From contig CBCTTQ010000020.1 of NCBI GenBank assembly GCA_965149945.1, positions 1-45,490 of the forward strand: 45,490 bases of DNA. Reading direction: 5' to 3'. Below the pieces are notes generated by a model. The model worked only from the letters and a program-made list of their open reading frames with translations, was not told the origin of the DNA and did not search any database. The position numbers and the translations under genes were made by a program. Shown here piece by piece: positions 1 through 9,400 of the stretch; position 1 is the stretch's first letter; each line of letters starts with the position of its first letter. The DNA is from JAHZFN01 sp965149945 (GTDB taxonomy: Bacteria > Bacillota > Dehalobacteriia > UBA4068 > UBA4997).

Positions 1-658
1 TAGGCATCAAGAACGGTTTTTCCGTATCTCTTTCCGGAGTCGGAATGTATTCGTCTACCGCGTCCATCAATTCCCAAATCTTACCGCACCATTCGCAGTC
101 TCTGCTGCCGCAGCCGCATTCCAACGCTTTCAACGCGGAACCACTGATGATCGGGGTGTCGTCGCCGGGAAAATCATATTCGTCCAGCAATTCCCGTACT
201 TCCATTTCTACCAGTTCCATCAATTCTTCATCGTCTACCTGATCCGCTTTGTTCAGGAATACCACGATGTACGGTACCCCTACCTGACGGGACAGCAGGA
301 TGTGTTCACGAGTCTGCGGCATCGGGCCGTCAGCCGCGCTTACTACCAAAATCGCTCCGTCCATCTGCGCCGCGCCGGTGATCATGTTCTTTACATAGTC
401 AGCGTGACCGGGGCAGTCTACGTGCGCGTAGTGACGATGTTCGGTTTCATATTCCACATGCGCGGTGTTGATCGTGATACCGCGTTCTCTTTCTTCCGGA
501 GCGGAGTCGATCTGCGCGTAATCCTTGAATTCCGCGCCGCCGGCTTTCGCCAGGCACTGAGTGATCGCGGCGGTCAATGTAGTTTTGCCGTGGTCAACGT
601 GACCGATGGTACCGATGTTTACATGCGGTTTTGTTCTTTCAAATTTCTGTTTCGCCAT
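1..658 (-). CDS. tuf: Elongation factor Tu, N-terminal part (gene runs off the window)
   Basis: EF-Tu is the GTPase that brings aminoacyl-tRNA to the ribosomal A site. The visible 219 codons cover the GTPase domain. They start with MAKQKFERTKPHVNIGTIG and contain the P-loop GHVDHGKTT, the switch region RGITINTAHVEYET, DCPGHADY and the guanine-specificity motif NKAD. Near residues 178-192 lies a short insertion with four cysteines (ECGCGSRDCEWCGK), a pattern I recall from some Clostridia-type EF-Tu proteins, possibly metal-binding. It is the last visible gene of rpsL-rpsG-fusA-tuf, 55 nt after fusA. An AGGTATTTT ribosome binding site precedes the ATG. The C-terminal domains lie outside the window. 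Confidence 0.97.
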   Translation of the reverse strand, partial: MAKQKFERTKPHVNIGTIGHVDHGKTTLTAAITQCLAKAGGAEFKDYAQIDSAPEERERGITINTAHVEYETEHRHYAHVDCPGHADYVKNMITGAAQMDGAILVVSAADGPMPQTREHILLSRQVGVPYIVVFLNKADQVDDEELMELVEMEVRELLDEYDFPGDDTPIISGSALKALECGCGSRDCEWCGKIWELMDAVDEYIPTPERDTEKPFLMP

Positions 659-713
659 TTGAAAATACCTCCAAATCAGTTTGTATTATACAGGAATAAA
701 AATGTGAATTCAA

Positions 714-2792
714 TTAATAGCCTCTGCGGTTTTCGATGATTTCATCGGCAACATTCTTCGGCACTTCTTCAAAATGGGAGAACTGCATGGTGTACGTACC
801 GCGCCCTTGAGTTCGGGAACGCAAGTCGGTGGCATAACCAAACATCTCCGCCAGCGGAACAACACCGCGAATGGACTGCACGCCGTTGTGCCCTTCCATT
901 CCTTCGATTCTGCCGCGACGAGAGCTGATATTGCCCATAACATCCCCCATATATTCTTCCGGAACCACCACTTCGATTTTGAAAACAGGTTCCAGGAGAA
1001 CAGGATTGCCGTGTTTGCAGGCTTCACGAAAAGCCAGCGCGCCGGCGATTTTATAAGCGACTTCCGAGGAGTCCACTTCGTGATAAGATCCGTCCACCAA
1101 GGTGGCCTTGAGATCCACTACTTCGTAGCCTGCCAGCAAACCGGAAAGCATCGCTTCTTTGATGCCGGCTTCCACGGGGCCGATGAATTCTTTCGGAATG
1201 ACGCCGCCCACGATTTTGTTTTCAAAGACAAAACCGGAGCCGGGTTCACCGGGTTCAAATTCCACAACGCAGTGACCGTACTGACCGTGACCACCGGACT
1301 GTTTGACATGTTTGCCGACGCCTTTGCAGGCTTTGCGGATGGTTTCTTTGTAAGAAACCTGGGGTTGACCGATGTTGGCTTCTACTTTGAATTCCCGCAA
1401 CAAACGGTCAACAATAATTTCCAGATGCAACTCGCCCATACCGGCGATAACGGTTTGCCCTGTTTCGGCATCTGTCCGCACTTTGAAAGTGGGGTCTTCT
1501 TCCGCCAATTTGGCAAGCGCGATACTCATCTTTTCCTGGTCGGCGGTAGTTTTCGGTTCGATCGCGACATCGATTACCGGATCCGGGAATTCCATCGATT
1601 CCAAGATCACTTCCGCGTCTTCCGAACAGAGGGTGTCCCCTGTTGTGGTATCTTTAAAGCCAATACCGGCCACAATATCGCCGGCGTGAACTTCCGTACA
1701 GTCTTCTCTGTGGTTGGCATGCATTTGCAGCAGACGTCCCACACGTTCTTTTTTGCCTTTGGTGGAGTTGTACACGTAAGATCCACTCTTCAGCACACCG
1801 GAATATACCCGGAAGTAAGTCAACTTACCGACATAAGGGTCGGTCATCACTTTGAAAGCCAAAGCGGCAAAGGGACCGTTGTCATCGCTGGGGCGAGTTT
1901 CCTCTTCCCCGGTTTCCGGATTGATACCGGAAATCGGCGGTACATCCAATGGCGAAGGCAGATAATCAACGACCGCGTCCAGCAGCATCTGTACCCCTTT
2001 GTTTTTGAAAGAAGAGCCGCAGAGCACCGGAGTAAAGGCAACGGAAATGGTGCCTTTGCGCAAACCCATACGGATTTCGTCTTCGGTCAGTTCTTCGCCT
2101 TCCAGATATTTCATCATCAGATCATCATCGGTTTCGGCGGCCGCTTCAATCATCTTTTCGCGATATTCTTCCGCCAATTCCCGCAGATCTTCCGGAATAT
2201 CCGTTTCTTCGATTTCCTTCCCAATGTCGTCTTTGTAAATATACGCCTTCATCTTCACCAGGTCAATCAGACCCACAAAGGCGTCTTCAGCGCCGATGGG
2301 AATTTGAATGGGAACGGGAGTAGCCCCCAAACGTTCCTTAATCATATTCACTCCGCGGAAAAAATCCGCGCCGGTTCTGTCCATTTTGTTGATATAAGCG
2401 ATTCTCGGCACGCCGTAGCGGTCAGCCTGCCGCCAAACCGTTTCAGACTGCGGTTCCACACCGCCTACCGAGCAAAACACCGCAACGGCGCCGTCCAGCA
2501 CACGCAGAGAGCGTTCTACTTCCACCGTAAAGTCCACATGACCGGGCGTGTCAATGATGTTGATGCGGTTGCCGCGCCAAAAACAGGTAGTCGTAGCAGA
2601 AGTGATGGTAATCCCTCTTTCCTGCTCCTGCACCATCCAGTCCATCTGAGACGCGCCGTCGTGGGTTTCCCCAATACGGTGCACTTTATTGGTGTAAAAC
2701 AAAATACGTTCCGTTGTGGTTGTTTTACCGGCGTCGATATGCGCCATAATCCCAATATTTCTAGTATCTTGCAATGAATTTTGTCTTGGCAT
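714..2792 (-). CDS. fusA: Elongation factor G
   Basis: EF-G is the translocation GTPase. The 692-residue product has the family's normal length. It begins MPRQNSLQDTRNIGIMAHID, with P-loop AHIDAGKTTTTER, switch II DTPGHVDF and NKMD; domain IV carries the GHGQYGH-type motif and the C-terminus ends near EIIENRRGY. I chose the internal ATG at 2792 because GGAGG sits 5-6 nt upstream. An in-frame ATG at 2813 would add 7 residues foreign to the family and lies upstream of that site. It sits between rpsG and tuf in the usual str-operon order and is very probably co-transcribed from the promoter at 4123-4151. A long antisense open frame (774-2777, plus strand) is a codon-usage shadow. Confidence 0.98.
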   Translation of the reverse strand: MPRQNSLQDTRNIGIMAHIDAGKTTTTERILFYTNKVHRIGETHDGASQMDWMVQEQERGITITSATTTCFWRGNRINIIDTPGHVDFTVEVERSLRVLDGAVAVFCSVGGVEPQSETVWRQADRYGVPRIAYINKMDRTGADFFRGVNMIKERLGATPVPIQIPIGAEDAFVGLIDLVKMKAYIYKDDIGKEIEETDIPEDLRELAEEYREKMIEAAAETDDDLMMKYLEGEELTEDEIRMGLRKGTISVAFTPVLCGSSFKNKGVQMLLDAVVDYLPSPLDVPPISGINPETGEEETRPSDDNGPFAALAFKVMTDPYVGKLTYFRVYSGVLKSGSYVYNSTKGKKERVGRLLQMHANHREDCTEVHAGDIVAGIGFKDTTTGDTLCSEDAEVILESMEFPDPVIDVAIEPKTTADQEKMSIALAKLAEEDPTFKVRTDAETGQTVIAGMGELHLEIIVDRLLREFKVEANIGQPQVSYKETIRKACKGVGKHVKQSGGHGQYGHCVVEFEPGEPGSGFVFENKIVGGVIPKEFIGPVEAGIKEAMLSGLLAGYEVVDLKATLVDGSYHEVDSSEVAYKIAGALAFREACKHGNPVLLEPVFKIEVVVPEEYMGDVMGNISSRRGRIEGMEGHNGVQSIRGVVPLAEMFGYATDLRSRTQGRGTYTMQFSHFEEVPKNVADEIIENRRGY

Positions 2793-2884
2793 GATATCCT
2801 CCGTTATCTTCATGTATGCCTAATGCCTGGCAAAGCACGGCACGCTCCGCCAAACACAAAATTCTTCTTTTTCCCAGTAACAAA

Positions 2885-3355
2885 TTAGTAACGATAATGG
2901 GCAAAGGCTTTATTAGCTTCGGCCATTCTGTGTGTATCTTCGCGTTTTTTCACAGACGCGCCGGTGTTGTTGGCAGCATCCATCAATTCAGCAGCCAGTT
3001 TTTCTTCCATTCCGTGACCGCCGCGTTTTCTGGTATTAACCACAATCCAACGAATCCCCAAAGTCTGACGACGTTCCGGCCGTACTTCAATAGGCACTTG
3101 GTAGTTAGCGCCGCCGATACGACGAGCTTTTACTTCCAACACGGGCATTACATTTTTCATGGCTTCGTCAAAAACCTCCATCGGGTCTTTGCCGGTTTTT
3201 TCGCGAATAATATCAAAGGCACCGTAAACGATTCTTTCCGCCACACCTTTTTTACCGTCCAGCATGATTTGGTTAATGAATTTAGTCAAAACCACGCTGT
3301 TATACACCGGATCCGGCAGAACCTCGCGTTTCGGCACACCACCTCTTCTAGGCAT
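2885..3355 (-). CDS. rpsG: 30S ribosomal protein S7
   Basis: S7 nucleates assembly of the head of the 30S subunit by binding the 3' domain of 16S rRNA. The 156-residue product has the usual length. It begins MPRRGGVPKREVLPDPVYNS and has the family stretches KFINQIMLDGKKGVAERIVY and ending near AFAHYRY. The start is preceded by AAAGGAGGG at good spacing. It lies 61 nt after rpsL and 92 nt before fusA, so it is the second gene of the str operon. Nothing unusual is visible. Confidence 0.98.
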   Translation of the reverse strand: MPRRGGVPKREVLPDPVYNSVVLTKFINQIMLDGKKGVAERIVYGAFDIIREKTGKDPMEVFDEAMKNVMPVLEVKARRIGGANYQVPIEVRPERRQTLGIRWIVVNTRKRGGHGMEEKLAAELMDAANNTGASVKKREDTHRMAEANKAFAHYRY

Positions 3356-3416
3356 GAGAAACCCTCCTTTGTTGTGAGATGACAGATTGTCTTTCTTCTT
3401 TTCTGTTAGTCACCGA

Positions 3417-3803
3417 TTATTTTTTCTTCGCGGCTTTCGGTTTTTTGGCGCCGTATTTGGATCTGGCCTGACCGCGGCCTTCCACACCGGAAGCGTCCAA
3501 AGCGCCGCGCACAATGTGGTAACGAACACCGGGCAGGTCTTTGACTCTGCCGCCGCGAACCAGGGCCACGCTGTGTTCCTGCAAGTTATGACCGATACCG
3601 GGAATATAGGCAGTCACCTCAATTCCGTTGGTCAAACGAACACGGGCGATTTTTCTCAATGCGGAGTTCGGTTTTTTCGGTGTTGTAGTATATACTCTGG
3701 TGCACACACCTCTCTTTTGAGGGCATTCCTTCAAAGCAGGCGCGGTAGATTTTACAATTTTGGTATGACGACCTTTTCTTACTAATTGGCTAATGGTTGG
3801 CAT
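3417..3803 (-). CDS. rpsL: 30S ribosomal protein S12
   Basis: S12 lies at the decoding centre and controls accuracy. The product is 128 residues and begins MPTISQLVRKGRHTKIVKS. I chose the ATG at 3803 because AGGAAGGAGG precedes it; the longer frame to 3836 adds 11 residues foreign to the family. Lys43 in the TPKKPN motif and the Lys of GGRVKDLPG are both present, which is the streptomycin-susceptible state at the classical positions. In most Bacillota rpoC, or rpoC plus an L7Ae-like gene, directly precedes rpsL. Here the upstream neighbour is a divergent AAA+/VWA operon, and rpsL is the first gene of its own transcription unit. Confidence 0.98.
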   Translation of the reverse strand: MPTISQLVRKGRHTKIVKSTAPALKECPQKRGVCTRVYTTTPKKPNSALRKIARVRLTNGIEVTAYIPGIGHNLQEHSVALVRGGRVKDLPGVRYHIVRGALDASGVEGRGQARSKYGAKKPKAAKKK

Positions 3804-4116
3804 TCCTTCAACCTCCTTCCTCGAAAGATAAAACACTGTTGGTTTGCCGTCGGTCGCGTCAAACGCCGCGGCTATGATTTAGCATCGTGAATAGCAACCC
3901 AAAGATGAAAAAACTCGTTCCTAATCTTTTCATCCCCGTTCCGTCCGATTTTGACGAAACGGCTTCCGCTTTGGAGGGGTGTTTATTTTCGGCACGGGTG
4001 TTTTTCAGTCAGCATCAAAAAAACGACAAAGAACAAAAACCTGTTACATACAGCGTTTTTGCATTTGCGCCGCCCGTGAGATCTCCAGAAAAACAAAGCA
4101 TCCCAAAATAGCGTAC
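3804..4116 (-). other. Long 5' leader of the str operon mRNA
   Basis: Between the predicted start point near 4116 and the rpsL ATG there are about 310 nt with no convincing gene. Two stem-loops are readable. Arms at 3904-3911 and 3927-3934 (GATGAAAA/TTTTCATC) form one. Arms around 3936-3945 and 3953-3962 (CCGTT-c-CGTC with GACG-a-AACGG) form the other. No poly-T tract follows, so they do not look like terminators. A leader this long before a ribosomal-protein operon could carry autoregulation, but I recognise no known element. Confidence 0.4.
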
Positions 4117-4122
4117 TCTAAC

Positions 4123-4151
4123 ATTTTATCACCAACAAATGCAAAAGTCAA
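4123..4151 (-). promoter_or_regulatory. Sigma-A promoter of the str operon
   Basis: Read on the minus strand: -35 TTGACT (4146-4151), a 17-nt spacer and -10 TAAAAT (4123-4128). Each box is 5/6 to consensus. It resembles the rpoB promoter at 19560-19588, including the GTGATAAAATG context around -10. It would allow rpsL-rpsG-fusA-tuf expression independent of rpoBC. Confidence 0.8.
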
Positions 4152-4329
4152 CATTTTCCTTCTCTTTTCTTTTTCTTATCATGGAAAGGGATTCCGTTCG
4201 AGAGACGAACCTCCTCCTTGTCCGCCTCCAGTATCCCCGGATTTTCGCAAAACATACGCGCAAAAGGGGAAAATTCCCCATAGCTGCCGCAAAACGCTCA
4301 TTTTGCCGAAGAAACCGCCCCTTCTTCTG

Positions 4330-4358
4330 TTGACAAAAAAAAGGGAATTTCCTATAAT
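4330..4358 (+). promoter_or_regulatory. Perfect consensus sigma-A promoter of the AAA+/VWA operon
   Basis: TTGACA (4330-4335), exactly 17 nt, TATAAT (4353-4358): both boxes match consensus fully. The first gene starts at 4546, so the leader is about 180 nt. A perfect core promoter usually needs repression or attenuation; the palindrome directly downstream fits that. Confidence 0.88.
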
Positions 4359-4385
4359 TTAATTATCATCAATAATGATAATTAA
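4359..4385. promoter_or_regulatory. 27-bp palindromic operator over the transcription start
   Basis: TTAATTATCAT (4359-4369), a 5-nt centre and ATGATAATTAA (4375-4385) form a perfect inverted repeat that begins one base after the -10 box and covers the expected start point near 4365. The AATGATAAT half resembles Fur-family (Fur/PerR/Zur-type) half-sites; that resemblance is only suggestive. A bound repressor here would block RNA polymerase. Confidence 0.65.
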
Positions 4386-4403
4386 ATAGGTAGAAACCAC
4401 TCC

Positions 4404-4506
4404 GCGCCTTAGGCGCACGGACAAAAGAATCGCCTGATAGTACCCTCTTTTCATGGGTATACTAACATCGTCTTCCCCTCAAACTTCCGGTTCCCGCGGA
4501 GGAACC
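4404..4506 (+). other. Structured leader of the AAA+/VWA operon
   Basis: Three hairpins can be read in the leader. The first is GCGCCT-t-AGGCGC (4404-4416). The second is an imperfect stem between TAGTACCC and GGGTATACTA (about 4438-4463). The third is GGTTCC/GGAACC (4489-4494 and 4501-4506). None is followed by a T-run, so none is an obvious terminator. I do not recognise a riboswitch class. The first gene's ribosome binding site (AAAGGA, 4532-4537) lies just downstream. Confidence 0.35.
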
Positions 4507-4545
4507 CTGTCATATAGGAATATCTTGAAAGAAAGGACATCCAAA

Positions 4546-6453
4546 ATGAGTACTGAAACCAAAAGCGCCAACCCCGCCGAAAACGAAGAAAGACTTCCCA
4601 ACCAGGAAGAAATTCAAGCCAGGATCGACAAAGCGGAAAGCATCCTGACCAAGTTGCGAATTTTCCCGCCGGAATGGGTCAGCGAATCCGGTGAAACCAA
4701 ACAGGAAATCGAAGAAAAACTGGAAGCTTGGATCGAACGCCTCCAAGCTATGCAAGTGTATGCAGATGAAACCTCCTCCCCGCAGGCGGAACCGCTGCCC
4801 GCGGCGCCCGTTATCAATGACCGTGTTTTCAGCGCCGAAAACCGTCAAGCCGCGCGACGGGCCGCCCGCGAGGCAGAACAGGAAGCCCTGCAAAAACGAA
4901 TCGACGCCCACTATTATGAAATCAACGGCGTGCCTATTCCCGTTGTGCCGTCCGTCGCTCTGTCCGCCGCCACCTGGCAGGCGTTGCCCAGCAAGATTAT
5001 GATTTCCGGCGGTCAAAAATTCTCGGAAATCCGTTTTGTCAAAGACGCTAACGGTCTCACCGTCCGCGCCAAACCCTGCGAGAAAATGAATTTCAACGAA
5101 AAAACCCGTGATAAACGGCTACCCTATGTGGACACTATTTTGCAAGGAACAGCGGAAATCAACGCCTATAACGCCGTCTACGCGCAGCTGGAACAGCAAG
5201 CAGATATCCTCGATACCTTGACGGAGCCGAGCAGGGTATTCACCGCCATTCCCCAAGAACTGCGACAAAAACTGGCAGACGCGGACGATTTGGCGGAAAG
5301 AATCGCGCAAGTGTTGAAAATTCTGCGCTTTCTGAGAGAAACAGACTCCAACGGAGCGGAGTTTATTCCTCCGCTGGATCAAACTTATAAAATGACTCCC
5401 TTCATCCGACAAAAATTCGCGGAATTTGCCCGCCTGATCAACAGACAACTGGGTCTGGCAAACAGTGAACACCTAGAAGAGCTGGCTAAAGCACACCGGG
5501 AACCGGATTGGGAGAATCTGGAAGCCCAGGGAATGGCTATTATCGTCGGTCCCCGCGGCAGCGGTAAAAACAAACTGGTGGAACATTACGCGACGATTTC
5601 CAACCGCCCCCTGTTCCGCTATGTCTGCTCTCCCGACAAAGAAGAACGAGATCTGACCTACGATGTGGAATTGTCCGACGGCGAAGTGGTCAAAGTCCCC
5701 ACTCGCATCCTCACCGCCATCTCCACCCCCAACGCCATACTGGAATTGGACGAGATCAATCTGCTGCGTCCCAGCGTGGCAAAATTCTTTAACGCTCTGT
5801 TTGACAGCGACCGCTCGGTATTTCTGAGCGATCAGGTTATCCATGCCACTCCCGGCGTAGTTTTTGTAGGGTTAATGAACCCCGCCGATTATAACGGCGT
5901 AGAGGATTTGGCGGAAACCATCGACGACCGTTCCCATACCATGTCTATGGGCTATCCGCCCCTGAAAGAAATCGACCGTTCCACCGGACATGAAATTTTC
6001 ACCCACAACGAAGCGCTGATCTTAAAAAGCTACCTGCCGCAACTGGAAGCATACAACGACGAACAGTTTATCCGCCTTTGGAATCGAGTGGTCAACGGCA
6101 TCGGCGCCGTCAGCGTCTCCCCGGAAATTGCCAATATTGTCAAAGATCTGAAAAACATCATTTTGATCGCCCACCGAACCAGACAAACGGTGGAAGCCTG
6201 CAAAACACGCAGCGGCGACGCCCAGATGAACCGAGATATTTCTCTGCGCGGCACCATTTCAGCGGTGACCTTCTATGCGGAAAACCATCTTTGGGACGCG
6301 GACCTCGCGCTTCTGCCCGAATGGAAATCTCCCTGGACCGCCGCTCAGTATGCTGTAGCCATGACCTATCTGCCCCACACGGAAACCTACCGCAAAGGCC
6401 GTCAGGATAAACAGGCTTTTGAAGCGATTCTTTCGGAAGGACTGTCATTATAA
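4546..6453 (+). CDS. MoxR-like AAA+ ATPase, first gene of the four-gene system
   Basis: 635 residues from the ATG at 4546, chosen for AAAGGA 8 nt upstream; the frame extends 31 codons further without support. The N-terminal half is charged and partly helical (about 1-130) and not recognised. The AAA+ module spans about 325-560: Walker A GPRGSGKN (335-342), Walker B LELDE (399-403), sensor 1 GLMNPAD, an IDDR segment and a sensor-2-like SLRGT. The Walker A Thr/Ser is Asn342, which is unusual because that hydroxyl normally coordinates Mg2+; activity may be altered. MoxR ATPases typically act with VWA proteins to remodel or load metal into target complexes, and the next gene is a VWA protein 3 nt downstream. 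The target is unknown. Confidence 0.85.
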   Translation: MSTETKSANPAENEERLPNQEEIQARIDKAESILTKLRIFPPEWVSESGETKQEIEEKLEAWIERLQAMQVYADETSSPQAEPLPAAPVINDRVFSAENRQAARRAAREAEQEALQKRIDAHYYEINGVPIPVVPSVALSAATWQALPSKIMISGGQKFSEIRFVKDANGLTVRAKPCEKMNFNEKTRDKRLPYVDTILQGTAEINAYNAVYAQLEQQADILDTLTEPSRVFTAIPQELRQKLADADDLAERIAQVLKILRFLRETDSNGAEFIPPLDQTYKMTPFIRQKFAEFARLINRQLGLANSEHLEELAKAHREPDWENLEAQGMAIIVGPRGSGKNKLVEHYATISNRPLFRYVCSPDKEERDLTYDVELSDGEVVKVPTRILTAISTPNAILELDEINLLRPSVAKFFNALFDSDRSVFLSDQVIHATPGVVFVGLMNPADYNGVEDLAETIDDRSHTMSMGYPPLKEIDRSTGHEIFTHNEALILKSYLPQLEAYNDEQFIRLWNRVVNGIGAVSVSPEIANIVKDLKNIILIAHRTRQTVEACKTRSGDAQMNRDISLRGTISAVTFYAENHLWDADLALLPEWKSPWTAAQYAVAMTYLPHTETYRKGRQDKQAFEAILSEGLSL

Positions 6454-6456
6454 CCT

Positions 6457-9400
6457 ATGGATAAACAATTACAAAACAAGTTTGCCGCCTCCCGCGACGA
6501 CCTCGTTTCCCAAGACGAAAAAGAACGTCGGCGGCGGCAATTGATCGCGGAAATAAATGAACAAATCCCTTTTTTGGCCTATGGACTGAGCGAAAAGATT
6601 CACCAAAACGGTCTGCAAGGCAAAGTCTCCGTCCGCGGCATCATGGGAGAAGAATGGGGCATCGGGGTCAGCAAAAACAACCCTCGCAAAGACATCCCTA
6701 ATATCATCATCTATCCCGAACAGATTCTGGAGCAGGAACGCGCCGTTACCAACGCCCGCCTGCGTCATGAAATCGGCAATCTGAACCACCATTTAGGCAT
6801 TCATTTGCAAAAATTGCAGGATTGGTGTGCAAAAAAAGAGCTGGATTTTCGTCTTTTGCAGCCTCTGGTAGAATCGGTGCAGGAGGCTTCTGTCAATTAT
6901 TTGGAAATTCAAAACTCCTTCGCCGGTGATCCCACCGCCGCTTTTCGCCCTCTCTACGAACAGGAAGTAAATGTCCGTGCCCTGGCCAAAGAACTGGGCA
7001 AAGGCTCTCTGTACAAACAAGCAGTAGATTTGACCCTGCTTTATGCGCTGGATTTGGTTCAGTTGCTGCCCGCCGGTGTACTGGAAACGGCAGAACAACA
7101 AGCCGCCCCCCAAGTGCGCGCCTGTTTCAGTTCTCGTATCCACGCCATCCTGGAGCAGGCTGTCAAAACCTCTTCCGGCCGCATCAAAATCCAGCTGATT
7201 CGAGATTATCTCTGGCCGCGGTTTTCGGGTCTGCTGCCGTCCGAATTGCTGCCTGACACGATGGAAACGGATACCCCGCCGCCGTCTCCCGCTCCGGAGG
7301 GGCGTGTTTCGGCGGCAGGCGGCGGCAACACCGCCCAAGCACTGCAAAACGCCATTGAAGAAGTCAAAAAACAACTGCAAGCCAAAAGCGGAGAGCAGGA
7401 AGAACGGCAAAAATCCATCGACCAACTAATGGAAGAAATGGAAAAAGCCTTGGCTGATTCCGAAAATCCCACAGAACTTGAAGACTTGCAGAGTCTGCTG
7501 AATCCCCCCAAAGGGGAAAAGGAAGCCTTGCCGGAATACCTGCAATATCAAATTCAAGAAATAGGCGTCGTCGAAGAGGAACTCAGCGAAGGTCAACGGG
7601 AACTGCTGGAACGACTGCGGGAGTTTTGCCGCAAAACCACCGTCCGTTATGTACGAACGCTGCGATTTTTGATGGATCGTTACCAGCTGAGCAACCCTCG
7701 CTTCACATCGGACATGCAACAAAGAATCATAGAGCAGCATTTAGACACGCCCTTTTTCACCATTTACACACCCCAAACGGGGCAAACCTTTTTGGAAGAT
7801 TTCGCCAAAGAACTGCAACTGGACAACACCAACCTGAGCGGTTTTCTGCTCAATTTCAATCTACCCAAATTACTGGGACGGTTCGGCTACAACAGCGGAC
7901 AAGGCATTCTGCCGGAACGGCTGGCGCAAGGAGTCATCAATTGGGAGCATCTCTATATTTCCGCTATGCCCATCCTCTGGCTTTGCTTCGATAACGCCGT
8001 GGAACAGGGTCTCTTTTTCCATGATCTCAACTACCGCCAAGCACACAACTGGCGTCATTACTATTATCTCTATATCGTCTCCGATTTCCCCATGGACGCG
8101 CTGAATCTGCCGCCGGACGCCGCTGAACAGCAGCAACAGGGAGAAGAAGAAAAGAACGAAGAAGAACAGGAAGAACACGACGCCGTCTCCAACCAGCCCA
8201 GCCAAGACCCCACCAGTCACGACAACGACGGCGGTTCCCAAGGCAATGAAAACGAAAACGGTCGCGGCAGCGAAAGCAGTCAATACGGCGAAAGCGACAA
8301 CAGTCAGCAAGCAGACTCCCAAAGCAGTGTGCCCGCCGCCGCTCCCGACGGCAATGATACAATCCCCGACCGGCAAACGCCGCCGGACAGCTCACGCCGA
8401 GAAGCTCCGCAAGGAGCCTTGGAAGAACTGCGGGAACAACTGACGGAAGATCGAAGAGAAGAAATTTTGGAACAACTGCTGCAGCGGCAAAAGGAAATGG
8501 AAGCAATCGCTGAGCAGGAAGAAACAGCATCTATCGCCGATTCTTATCAGGAAGAGAATACAACCGCGGACGCCGAGACCGAAGAAGAAGCGACAAGAGA
8601 ACTGGCGCCGGAACAAAACGGCCAGGCGCCCCAAAATCGAACAGCAGGCATGTCAAACCGGCGAGCGCTCCACCAGTTGTTCAGTCAGTTGGAAGAATCT
8701 CACCAGAGAATTCGCAGCCAATTTGAACAGGAAAACGGTCAACTGCTGGAAACCCAGGAACTGGACCTCCCCGATCGGGAAACCCCGGAGAATCAGGTGG
8801 GAATGTCGGTGAAAAATCTGCAAGCCATCAAAGCCGACCAAAACCGACAAATGGAATCCTTTTACAACGAACAATCGGGGCTGAACGGCGTCACATTGCA
8901 GCGCTACATCCGCTATCGAGAAGACACCAAAGAGCTGGTACACGATTTAGTGGAATTTTTCACCGACCGTTTTCGCCTGGATGAGGAATTTGATTATATG
9001 CAAAACCAACGGCACGGCAGCCGTCTGCAAAAGGGCTGGACTCACCAGTTGCTTGGTTTGAAAAACCGGGAAATTGTCATCGAGCCATCCATCTTCGAGC
9101 GGCGTACCATGCCCAAAAAGACACAATTTGTCTGGAGTGTTATCATCGACAACTCCGCCTCCTGTGCCGGACAAATCATCGAAGAAGAAAAAAAAGCCGC
9201 TCTGGCGCTGATCGAAGTAGCAAAAGAGCTGGAAATTCCACTGGAAATTGTGGTATTCGGCAATTCCCAAAACTATACCTTCCTGAAGACCTTTGATCAG
9301 GAACTATTCGGAGATCAATTGGCGGCAGTGGTACAGCTCAACGCCGACCAAGGCACACCGGACGCTGTCACCTTAGAAGCGGCCTGCTCCAGCGTTGCCG

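Noticed and set aside
774..2777. 667-codon plus-strand open frame antisense to fusA
   Set aside because: It mirrors the conserved EF-G gene, has no ribosome binding site and no family content; it is a codon-usage shadow. The same applies to the long antisense frames over rpoB, rpoC and ppdK (e.g. 21321-22814).
4386..4545. Known riboswitch in the AAA+ operon leader
   Set aside because: The stems do not match the purine, preQ1, Mn, fluoride, THF or guanidine patterns that I can recall.
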